Source of the DNA: Streptomyces sp. Tu 3180
Lineage (GTDB): Bacteria > Actinomycetota > Actinomycetes > Streptomycetales > Streptomycetaceae
DNA: 64,000 nt
Reading direction: 5' to 3'
Assembly (NCBI RefSeq): GCF_009852415.1
Contig: NZ_WOXS01000002.1
Coordinates: forward strand, 2,006,501 to 2,070,500
Part shown: one piece after another, positions 57,579-64,000 of the stretch
Numbering within the stretch: position 1 is the first letter of the stretch
Layout: each line of letters starts with the position of its first letter
Translations under genes and position numbers: made by a program
Notes under the pieces: model-generated
What the model was told of the DNA's origin: nothing
Database searches by the model: none
Seen by the model: the letters and a program-made list of their open reading frames with translations, nothing else

Positions 57579-58562
57579 ATGCTCGAAGACCTCACGACCG
57601 CAGCGTCCTCCCCCACCGCGTGGCCGGCCGCGTATCCGCGGGGGTACGCGGTCGTCGACGTGGAGACCACGGGGCTGGCCCGCGACGACCGCATCATCTC
57701 CGCGGCCGTCTACCGGCTGGACGCGCGCGGTGAGGTCGAGGACCACTGGTACACGGTGGTCAACCCGGAGCGGGATCCGGGCCCGGTCTGGATCCACGGC
57801 CTGACCAGCGAGGTGCTGGAGGGGGCGCCCCTCTTCCGGGACGTCGCCGAGGAGTTCGCGGCCCGGCTGCAGGACCGGGTGCTCGTCGCGCACAACGCCG
57901 TCTTCGACTGGCAGATGATCGCCCGGGAGTACGCCCGCGCCCGGAGCGAGGCGCCGGTCAGGCAGCGGCTGTGCACCATCGCCCTCTCGAAGGAGCTGGG
58001 GCTCCCGCTGCCCAACCACAAGCTGGAGTCGCTCGCCGCGCACTTCGGTGTCGTCCAGCGGCGGGCGCACCACGCGCTGGACGACGCGCGCGTGCTGGCG
58101 GAGGCGTTCCGGCCCAGTCTGCGGGCCGCGGCGGCGAGCGGTGTGCGGCTGCCGCTGCACGAGTGCCGGCCGCTGACGGAGTGGGCGGACCGGCCCCGCA
58201 CCGGGCAGCAGGCGGGGTCCGGCGGGTACCGGCCGACCGGTTGGCGCCCGTCCCGCAGGAGGCCCGCCTGCCCCTACCCCAACCCGGGGCGGTACGAACC
58301 GGGCGGGCGGCTCAGGCAGGGCATGCGGGTGGCCTTCTCCGGCGACACCTCCGTCGAGCGGGAGCTGCTGGAGGACCGCGCGACCGAGGCCGGGCTGCAC
58401 GTCGCCACCAGCCTGTCCCGGCTCACCAGCCTCCTCGTCACCAACGACCCGGACTCGGGCACCTCCAAGGTGGTCAAGGCCCGGCAGTACGGCACGCCGA
58501 TCGTCGACGAGGCCGCGTTCGGTCAGCTGCTCGGGGACGTCGAACCCGCTTCGGACGGCTGA
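57579..58562 (+). CDS. DnaQ-like 3'-5' exonuclease with C-terminal BRCT domain
   Basis: 327 residues. DEDDh exonuclease at about 20-180: VVDVETTG (Asp, Glu), AHNAVFDWQMI (Asp) and HHALDDARV (His, Asp). An Arg/Pro-rich linker leads to a BRCT domain (residues about 240-315: RVAFSGDTSVERELLEDRATEAGLHVATSLSRLTSLLVTNDPDSGTSK). The fusion suggests a nuclease brought to DNA repair sites, not the polymerase III proofreading subunit. ATG at 57579. Confidence 0.9.
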   Translation: MLEDLTTAASSPTAWPAAYPRGYAVVDVETTGLARDDRIISAAVYRLDARGEVEDHWYTVVNPERDPGPVWIHGLTSEVLEGAPLFRDVAEEFAARLQDRVLVAHNAVFDWQMIAREYARARSEAPVRQRLCTIALSKELGLPLPNHKLESLAAHFGVVQRRAHHALDDARVLAEAFRPSLRAAAASGVRLPLHECRPLTEWADRPRTGQQAGSGGYRPTGWRPSRRRPACPYPNPGRYEPGGRLRQGMRVAFSGDTSVERELLEDRATEAGLHVATSLSRLTSLLVTNDPDSGTSKVVKARQYGTPIVDEAAFGQLLGDVEPASDG

Positions 58563-58717
58563 CCGACGGGAGGCGGACGGTCACGGGCAGGCGGGCCGTA
58601 CGGACGGGAGGACGGCCCGGGCGGACGGGAGGGGCGGGCCGTACGGACGGGTGATTGCCGGGCGACTCGCCCGCCGCCCGCTCGCCCGCGCCGGGCCGAC
58701 GGCCCACCCTGTGGCGC

Positions 58718-58951
58718 ATGGCGACATGTGAAGTCTGCGGCAACAGCTACGGCATGACCTTCGAGGTGCACGCGCAGGGCGCGGTGCACGTCTTCGACTG
58801 CTTCTCCTGTGCGATCCATCGCATGGCCCCGATCTGCGAGCACTGCCGGGTGCAGATCATCGGCCAGGGCGTCGAGGCCGAAGGCCACTGGTACTGCGGC
58901 GCCCACTGCGCCCGTGCCGAGGGGAAGGTGGGGATCGTCGACCGGGTGTGA
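58718..58951 (+). CDS. Small zinc-ribbon protein (metallothionein-like)
   Basis: 77 residues with eight or more Cys: CEVCGNSYGM, FDCFSCAIHRMAPICEHCRVQIIGQGVEAEGHWYCGAHCA. Pairs CxxC, CxxC, CxxC and CxxxC could form two treble-clef zinc sites, like the family sometimes called prokaryotic metallothionein. ATG at 58718. Its stop overlaps the next GTG (GTGA), tying it to SURF1. Confidence 0.85.
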   Translation: MATCEVCGNSYGMTFEVHAQGAVHVFDCFSCAIHRMAPICEHCRVQIIGQGVEAEGHWYCGAHCARAEGKVGIVDRV

Positions 58952-59799
58952 AGGGCGTACCCGCCTCCAAGGCCCCCACGACCGAGTTGTACGGTCGTGG
59001 GGTGTACCGCTTCCTGTTGTCCCGCCAGTGGGTGATCCTCACCCTCGTGGCGCTCGTGCTCGTCCCGACGATGATCGAGCTGGGCTTCTGGCAGCTGCAC
59101 CGCCACGAGCGCCGCGTCGCGCTGAACCAGGTGATCGCCGACTCCCTGGCCGCGAAGCCGGTGCCGGCCGGGTCCCTGACCTCGCCCGGGGCCGAGGTCG
59201 ACGAGGACGACCGGTACCGCAGGGTGACGGCGAAGGGCCGCTTCGCCCCCGACGACGAGGTCGTCGTGCGCCGCCGCACCAACGCGGACGACAGGGTCGG
59301 CTACCACGTCCTGACCCCCTTCGTGCTCGACGACGGCAAGGTCCTCCTGGTCAACCGGGGCTGGGTCCCCTCCGACGAGCGGAGCCAGTCCGCGTTCCCG
59401 GAGATCCCCGCGCCGCCGAAGGGTGAGATCACCGTCACCGGGCGGCTGCTGCCCGACCAGACGACCGAGGACAGCGGCATCAAGAACCTCGAGGAGCTGC
59501 CCGACCGGCAGGTCATGCTGATCGACAGCGGGCAGGCGGCCGAGCGCCTCGGCAGGCAGGTCCTCGGCGGCTACGTCGAGCTGGTCGAGCCCGCGCCGGC
59601 CGGGGACACCCCGGAGCTGATCCCCGCCCCCGACCACGACAGCATCGGCAACCACATGGCGTACGCCGTCCAGTGGTGGCTGTTCGCCGCGGGCGTCCCC
59701 GTCGGCTGGGTGATCCTGGTCCGCCGCGAGGTCCGGGAGCGCGCGGAGGCGGCCGCCGGGAAGGCGGACGCCGAGGAGTCGCAGCCGGCGGCGGTCTGA
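58948..59799 (+). CDS. SURF1-family cytochrome oxidase assembly protein
   Basis: 283 residues. N-terminal helix (QWVILTLVALVLVPTMIELGFWQLHRHERR), extracytoplasmic domain with RYRRVTAKGRFAPDDEVVVRRR and LLVNRGWVPSDE, and C-terminal helix (HMAYAVQWWLFAAGVPVGWVILV): the classical SURF1 layout. It assists haem a insertion into cytochrome c oxidase. GTG at 58948 is coupled to the zinc-protein stop; GTG at 59002 (VYRFLLSRQW) is an equally good start by conservation, and a hairpin lies between them. Confidence 0.9.
   Translation: MKGVPASKAPTTELYGRGVYRFLLSRQWVILTLVALVLVPTMIELGFWQLHRHERRVALNQVIADSLAAKPVPAGSLTSPGAEVDEDDRYRRVTAKGRFAPDDEVVVRRRTNADDRVGYHVLTPFVLDDGKVLLVNRGWVPSDERSQSAFPEIPAPPKGEITVTGRLLPDQTTEDSGIKNLEELPDRQVMLIDSGQAAERLGRQVLGGYVELVEPAPAGDTPELIPAPDHDSIGNHMAYAVQWWLFAAGVPVGWVILVRREVRERAEAAAGKADAEESQPAAV
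58974..59002 (+). promoter_or_regulatory. Hairpin at the SURF1 start
   Basis: CCCCACGACCG (58974-58984), seven-base loop, CGGTCGTGGGG (58992-59002): an 11-bp perfect stem that ends on the first base of GTG 59002. It would mask that start in the mRNA or weaken translation. Confidence 0.55.
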
Positions 59800-59901
59800 C
59801 CGGCGCACGAGCAGCGCCCCGCGGCACGCGTCCGCCGGCGGTCCGCCGCTCTCCCGGCCTTCCCCTGATTGCCGCGCCGGGCGGCCGGGCACCCGCACAC
59901 C

Positions 59902-61683
59902 GTGCACCGTATCGAGGACTACGCGCTCATCGGCGACGAACAGACCGCTGCCCTGGTGGGCACGGACGGCTCGGTCGACTGGCTCTGCCTGCCCCGCTTC
60001 GACTCGGCGGCCTGCTTCGCCCGGCTGCTCGGTGACGAGGACAACGGCCACTGGCGCATCGCCCCCGTCGGCGCGGACCGGTGTGCCCGCCGCGCCTACC
60101 GCCCCGACACCCTGGTCCTGGACACCGACTGGGAGACCCCGGACGGGGCGGTGCGGGTCACCGACCTGATGCCCCAGCGCGACCGCGCGCCCGACCTGGT
60201 GCGCATCGTGCAGGGCGTGCGCGGCGAGGTGACCGTGCGCAGCACGCTCCGGCTGCGCTTCGACTACGGCTCGGTCGTGCCCTGGGTGCGCAGGGAGGAC
60301 GGCCACCGGGTGGCGGTGGCCGGGCCGGACTCGGCGTGGCTGCGCAGCGTGCCGGAGGTGCGCACCTGGGGCGAGGACCTCGGCACGGTCTCGGAGTTCA
60401 CGGTGCGGGAGGGCGAGCGGGTCGCGTTCGTGCTCACCTGGCACCCCTCCCACGAGCCGCGGCCGCCGCTGGTCGACCCGTACTCCTCGCTGCGGCACAG
60501 CACTGCGGACTGGCGCGCCTGGGCGGCCCGCTGCCGTTACGACGGCCCGTACCGGGACGCGGTCGTCCGGTCGCTGATCACCCTCAAGGCGCTCACCTAC
60601 GCCCCCACCGGCGGCATCGTCGCCGCGCCCACCACCTCGCTGCCGGAGGAGCCGGGCGGCGTGCGCAACTGGGACTACCGCTTCTGCTGGCTGCGGGACT
60701 CCACGCTCACCCTGAACGCGCTGCTGGCCGCCGGGTACCAGGAGGAGGCGGAGGCCTGGCGCAACTGGCTGCTGCGCGCGGTCGCGGGCGACCCGGCGGA
60801 CCTGCAGATCATGTACGGCCTGGCGGGCGAACGGCGGCTGCCCGAGTTCGAGCTGCCGTGGCTGTCCGGCTTCGGCGGTGCCTCGCCCGTACGGGTCGGC
60901 AACGCCGCCGTGGACCAGCTCCAGCTGGACGTGTACGGCGAGGTCATGGACTCCCTGGACCTGGCCCGGCGTTCGGGGCTGTCCCCGCAGCCGGACGTGT
61001 GGGCGCTGCAGACGGTCCTGATGGACTACCTGCGCACGGCGTGGCGGCAGCCGGACGAGGGGCTGTGGGAGGTGCGCGGCGGCCGGCGCCACTTCGTGCA
61101 CTCCAAGGTGATGGTGTGGGTGGCGGCCGACCGTGCGGTGCGCACGCTCCAGGAGCACCCGGACTTCGACGGCGACCTCGACGGCTGGCGGGCGCTGCGC
61201 GACGAGGTGCACCGGGAGGTGTGCGAGAAGGGCTACGACCCCGAGCGGAACACCTTCACGCAGTCCTACGGCTCGCGCGAACTGGACGCCGCCCTGCTGC
61301 TGATCCCCCGGGTGGGTTTCCTGCCGCCCGACGATCCGCGGGTGCTCGGCACGATCGACGCGGTCCGCGCGGAGCTGGAGCAGAACGGCTTCCTGCACCG
61401 CTACTCCACGGACCGGACGGCCGTCGACGGACTGCCCGGGGACGAGGGCACGTTCCTGGTGTGCTCGTTCTGGCTCGCGGACGCCCTGCACATGACGGGC
61501 CGCACGAAGGAGGCGCGCGAGCTGTTCGAGCGGCTGCTGGGACTCGCCAACGACGTGGGGCTGCTGGCGGAGGAGTACGACCCGGCGGGCGGGCGGCTGC
61601 TGGGCAACTTCCCGCAGGCGTTCAGCCACATCGGCCTGGTGAACACCGCCCTCGCCCTGTTCGGGGACGAGGAGGCAGGATAG
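59902..61683 (+). CDS. Glycoside hydrolase family 15 (glucoamylase/trehalase-like) protein
   Basis: 593 residues. N-terminal beta domain starting RIEDYALIGDEQTAALVGTDGSVDWLCLPRFDS and a helical (alpha/alpha)6 domain with NWDYRFCWLRDSTLTLNALL, VHSKVMVWVAADRAV and NFPQAFSHIGLVNTA are typical of actinobacterial GH15 proteins, some of which are trehalases. No signal peptide, so intracellular. GTG at 59902 is my choice; TTG at 59869 is the alternative, and neither has a good ribosome binding site. Confidence 0.9.
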   Translation: MHRIEDYALIGDEQTAALVGTDGSVDWLCLPRFDSAACFARLLGDEDNGHWRIAPVGADRCARRAYRPDTLVLDTDWETPDGAVRVTDLMPQRDRAPDLVRIVQGVRGEVTVRSTLRLRFDYGSVVPWVRREDGHRVAVAGPDSAWLRSVPEVRTWGEDLGTVSEFTVREGERVAFVLTWHPSHEPRPPLVDPYSSLRHSTADWRAWAARCRYDGPYRDAVVRSLITLKALTYAPTGGIVAAPTTSLPEEPGGVRNWDYRFCWLRDSTLTLNALLAAGYQEEAEAWRNWLLRAVAGDPADLQIMYGLAGERRLPEFELPWLSGFGGASPVRVGNAAVDQLQLDVYGEVMDSLDLARRSGLSPQPDVWALQTVLMDYLRTAWRQPDEGLWEVRGGRRHFVHSKVMVWVAADRAVRTLQEHPDFDGDLDGWRALRDEVHREVCEKGYDPERNTFTQSYGSRELDAALLLIPRVGFLPPDDPRVLGTIDAVRAELEQNGFLHRYSTDRTAVDGLPGDEGTFLVCSFWLADALHMTGRTKEARELFERLLGLANDVGLLAEEYDPAGGRLLGNFPQAFSHIGLVNTALALFGDEEAG

Positions 61684-61688
61684 ACGCC

Positions 61689-62444
61689 ATGGATCTTGGA
61701 CTGAAGGACCGGGTGTACGTCGTCACCGGGGCGACCCGCGGGCTGGGCAACGCCTCGGCGCGCGAGCTGGTCGCCGACGGCGCGAAGGTGGTCGTGACGG
61801 GGCGGGAGGAGAAGGCCGTCGCCGAGGCGGCGTCCGCGCTCGGCCCGGACGCGGTCGGGGTGGCCGTCGACAACGCCGACCCCGAGGCGGCCGAGCGGCT
61901 GATCGCGACCGCGCGGGAGCGGTTCGGCCGCTTCGACGGCATCCTCGTCAGCGTGGGCGGGCCGCCGCCGGGGTTCGTCGCCGACACCACCGACGAGCAG
62001 TGGCGGACGGCGTTCGAGTCGGTGTTCCTGGGCGCGGTGCGGCTCGCCCGGGCCGCCGCCGCGGAACTGGGCGAGGGCGGTGTCATCGGCTTCGTGCTGT
62101 CCGGCTCGGTGCACGAGCCGATCCCCGGCCTGACCATCTCCAACGGTCTGCGTCCCGGCCTCGCCGGTTTCGCCAAGTCCCTCGCGGACGAGCTGGGTCC
62201 GCGCGGCATCCGCGTCGTCGGTCTGCTCCCCGGCCGCATCGACACCGACCGGGTGCGCGAACTGGACTCCCTCTCCGCCGATCCGGAGGCCACCCGCCGG
62301 GCGGCCGAGTCGCGCATCCCGCTGCGCCGCTACGGCACCCCGCAGGAGTTCGGCCGCACGGCGGCGTTCCTCCTCTCCCCGGCGGCCTCCTACCTGTCGG
62401 GCGTGATGCTGCCGGTGGACGGCGGGGTGCGGCACGGGTTCTAG
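61689..62444 (+). CDS. Atypical short-chain dehydrogenase-like protein
   Basis: 251 residues. The cofactor motif TGATRGLG and the C-terminal SGVMLPVDGGVRHGF are good. In the active site, Ser (LSGSVHEP) is kept but the Tyr-x3-Lys position reads SNGLRPGL, so Tyr is replaced by Ser/Asn and Lys by Arg. It may be inactive as a dehydrogenase or use other chemistry. ATG at 61689 is five bases after the GH15 stop, so the two are cotranscribed. Confidence 0.88.
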   Translation: MDLGLKDRVYVVTGATRGLGNASARELVADGAKVVVTGREEKAVAEAASALGPDAVGVAVDNADPEAAERLIATARERFGRFDGILVSVGGPPPGFVADTTDEQWRTAFESVFLGAVRLARAAAAELGEGGVIGFVLSGSVHEPIPGLTISNGLRPGLAGFAKSLADELGPRGIRVVGLLPGRIDTDRVRELDSLSADPEATRRAAESRIPLRRYGTPQEFGRTAAFLLSPAASYLSGVMLPVDGGVRHGF

Positions 62445-62494
62445 CTCCGCCGCCGGGCTTCCCGCCCGCCCCGCAGCGGGCGGGCGGCCGCACG

Positions 62495-62558
62495 CCGAGG
62501 ACCCCGGCACGCCGAACGGCGGGCTCTCGCCGCGCTTTCGGCGGGTCGGGGTCCTCGG
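62495..62558. terminator. Bidirectional terminator
   Basis: CCGAGGACCCCG (62495-62506) with 62547-62558 around a long loop, preceded by a second stem CCCGCCCGC/GCGGGCGGG (62461-62485). Lies between convergent SDR and AmaP genes. Confidence 0.7.
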
Positions 62559-62606
62559 ACGCCGTGGGGTGCGCGACCGGCCGGCCCGTGCCCGGCTGAT
62601 CCGCCC

Positions 62607-63194
62607 TCAGCTGACCCGCTCCGCCCGGTGCCTGACGCCGTGCAGGCGCACCTCCGCCGGCAGGCCCGCGAGGCCCGTCGAGTCGCGGGCGTGGGCCAGG
62701 GCGCCGGTGGCGAGGGCGTGCAGGACGGTCCCGGGGTCCGCGTGGGGCTCCAGGAGGAGGCGGACCCGGGCGCGCGGGGCGGTGCGGCGGCCGGCGAGCA
62801 GGACGCGGGCCTGTGCGACGCCGTCGAGATGGCTCGCCTCCTCGGCGACGGCGCGCTCCAGCGCCCGGCCGCGCAGCGCCGCGCCCTCGCCGTCGCCGGT
62901 GTCGACCAGCACCTCGGCCGGGCGCCGCCGGCGCACCACCGCGACCAGCCACCACAGACAGAGCAGGACCAGGAGGGCGAGGACGGCGAGGACGACCGGC
63001 CACCACCAGCCGTCGTCCTGCCACCGGGTCCGCTCGGCCTCGTCCAGCAGCACGTCGTGCCGCCCGTCGTGCAGCCACCAGGAGGGCGCCGGCGCTCCCA
63101 GCCCGATCGCCAGCACCGACCCGCCGAGGGCGAGCAGCACCAGGCCCGCGATCGCGAGCAGCACCCGGTTGACGCGTCCGAGCACCGCCCTCAT
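62607..63194 (-). CDS. Alkaline shock response membrane anchor AmaP-like
   Basis: 195 residues with two N-terminal helices (RVLLAIAGLVLLALGGSVLAIG; WPVVLAVLALLVLLCLWWLVAVV) separated by an extracytoplasmic loop, then a cytosolic domain (RALERAVAEEASHLDGVAQARVLL) of the Asp23-linked type. It anchors Asp23 at the membrane. The start overlaps the DUF6286 stop as ATGA. Confidence 0.85.
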   Translation of the reverse strand: MRAVLGRVNRVLLAIAGLVLLALGGSVLAIGLGAPAPSWWLHDGRHDVLLDEAERTRWQDDGWWWPVVLAVLALLVLLCLWWLVAVVRRRRPAEVLVDTGDGEGAALRGRALERAVAEEASHLDGVAQARVLLAGRRTAPRARVRLLLEPHADPGTVLHALATGALAHARDSTGLAGLPAEVRLHGVRHRAERVS

Positions 63195-63835
63195 CCCTTC
63201 CGGCCGGGCCGTCGCACGTGCACCGACAGCGCGGGCGGCCGGGCCAGGCCCAGCCCCCGGACCGCGTCGCCGAGCACCCTGTCCAGGTCGGCCCGCACCT
63301 CGTCCAGTCCGCGGAAGTGCGACACCGCGCGGACGTCGGCCTTGGTGCGCCTCATCCGCACCCGGACCGACTGCACGCCGGCCACCTCCATGGCCCGGTC
63401 CCGCAGCACCGTCGCGGCGGCGGCCCGGTGCAGTGCGGCGCGTACGCCGGGACGGGTGCGGCCCATCGGGAGCAGGGAGCGCAGTCCGGGGGTCAGGGCG
63501 AGCAGGAGCAGCCAGAGTCCGAGCGCGGCGGCGACGCCGGCGCCGACCAGCACCCAGGTGTCGTCCAGGGGCCGTTCGGCCAGGTTCCGGGTCAGCTCCC
63601 GGCGCCAGCTCATCGCGGGCCGGCCGGCGCGCACCGCCGCGAGGTCGTACAGGAACGCGCCCGCGACCAGCAGCGTCAGGAGCGCGAGCAGGCCCGCGGG
63701 CACCCGGCGGGCCGACCAGAAGCGCCGGGGCCGGTCCGCTGTGCCGTCCGCGGCCCGGGCGCCCTCGGGCACGGGCGGCGGGGTCTGCTCCAGGACCGTG
63801 CCCGCGGGCTCCTCGGTGTCCCGGGGTCCGCTCAT
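63191..63835 (-). CDS. DUF6286 membrane protein
   Basis: 214 residues. Acidic, Pro-rich head, two helices (VPAGLLALLTLLVAGAFLYDLAAV; WVLVGAGVAAALGLWLLLLAL) and a C-terminal domain (LRDRAMEVAGVQSVRVRMRRTKADVRAVSHFRG). The architecture parallels the following AmaP protein. ATG at 63835 overlaps the upstream Asp23 stop. Part of a coupled cassette. Confidence 0.85.
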   Translation of the reverse strand: MSGPRDTEEPAGTVLEQTPPPVPEGARAADGTADRPRRFWSARRVPAGLLALLTLLVAGAFLYDLAAVRAGRPAMSWRRELTRNLAERPLDDTWVLVGAGVAAALGLWLLLLALTPGLRSLLPMGRTRPGVRAALHRAAAATVLRDRAMEVAGVQSVRVRMRRTKADVRAVSHFRGLDEVRADLDRVLGDAVRGLGLARPPALSVHVRRPGRKG

Positions 63836-64000
63836 CGGATCCTCCCTCGTACCGTGCGGAACTCGGCGGTCAGGTGCAGCCGTTCCACCTGGACGACGAC
63901 CTCCGGCACCTGCATGCCCGCCAGGGCGCCCACCCGCTCGGCCACATGGCGGCGCACCTGCCGGCACCGGCCGCCGATGTCGCCGGGGTAGTCGAGTTCG
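63832..64000 (-). CDS. Asp23/Gls24-family envelope stress protein (partial, C-terminal)
   Basis: The frame continues beyond the right edge; 55 residues are visible: ELDYPGDIGGRC, then VRRHVAERVGALAGMQVPEV and VVQVERLHLTAEFR, matching the C-terminal half of Asp23 proteins (VRxxVxxxVxxLTGxxVxxVxVxV). Its stop overlaps the DUF6286 start as ATGA. Confidence 0.8.
   Translation of the reverse strand, partial: ELDYPGDIGGRCRQVRRHVAERVGALAGMQVPEVVVQVERLHLTAEFRTVRGRIR

Noticed and set aside
54870..58400. 1176-residue minus-strand frame
   Set aside because: Antisense to CoA transferase, CopD and exonuclease genes; composition artefact.
58747..61629. 960-residue minus-strand frame
   Set aside because: Antisense to the zinc-protein, SURF1 and GH15 genes and lacks any motif.

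Overview
The window is chromosomal core DNA from a Streptomyces (or very close relative). The evidence is strong G+C bias with third-position GC codon use, many GTG/TTG starts, A(G/T)GA-type start-stop overlaps, an rRNA operon without spacer tRNAs, a short chaplin, tandem secreted subtilases, an actinobacterial LexA box and a DmdR/DtxR-type iron box. The gene order (recN-nadK-tlyA, siderophore ABC genes, chpE with a two-component pair, serB, fabG-fabI, tldD-tldE, tyrS, moaA, subtilases) matches what I remember of the S. coelicolor SCO1779-SCO1835 neighbourhood; that correspondence is from memory, not a search. I see no phage, IS, CRISPR or plasmid genes.

Layout. 1-5.1 kb: a leftward group with a partial glycosyltransferase, recN (LexA box upstream), nadK, tlyA and a small unknown gene. 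5.1-8.5 kb: a rightward SCP2-like protein converging on a three-gene ferric-siderophore ABC importer whose iron box sits on its start. 8.6-11 kb: a HAD phosphatase and a DUF1015 protein. 11.06-13.07 kb: a 669-residue protein with a very long Arg/Asp/Gly-rich repeat domain and a helical repeat C-terminus. 13.1-18.95 kb: a complete leftward rrn operon (16S-23S-5S) with terminator and upstream promoters. 19-25.3 kb: 3-methyladenine glycosylase, Spo0M-like, PEBP, HNH, SPFH/NfeD pair, orphan ABC ATPase and an unknown gene. 25.4-29.8 kb: chpE, a LuxR-type response regulator/kinase pair, an SDR and a divergent QueA-like enzyme. 30-37.7 kb: transglycosylase, FHA-FHA-ABC exporter, streptophobe-type membrane protein, serB, SixA. 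37.8-40.5 kb: two small membrane proteins, an MFS transporter and a GntR regulator. 40.6-42.1 kb: fabG-fabI. 42.4-49.2 kb: tldD-tldE, tyrS, GlsB-like, DUF3099, a Cys-rich small protein, moaA. 49.3-54.8 kb: solute:sodium symporter plus DUF485, then two paralogous subtilases. 54.9-64 kb: CoA transferase, CopD-like, DnaQ-BRCT exonuclease, zinc protein, SURF1, GH15, atypical SDR and the end of an Asp23/DUF6286/AmaP envelope cassette.

Themes. Most of the window is housekeeping (translation, fatty acid synthesis, NADP, serine, molybdopterin, DNA repair), interleaved with developmental or surface functions (chaplin, transglycosylase, subtilases, Spo0M). Nearly every convergent gene pair is separated by a long perfect hairpin that should terminate in both directions. 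The least explained items are the RGG-like repeat protein beside rrn, the back-to-back palindromes directly before the CoA-transferase start, the 38-residue protein beside the MFS gene, a 7-codon leader peptide coupled to the DUF3099 gene, and the degenerate QueA-like and SDR enzymes. I found no wholly new multi-gene defence or biosynthetic system.
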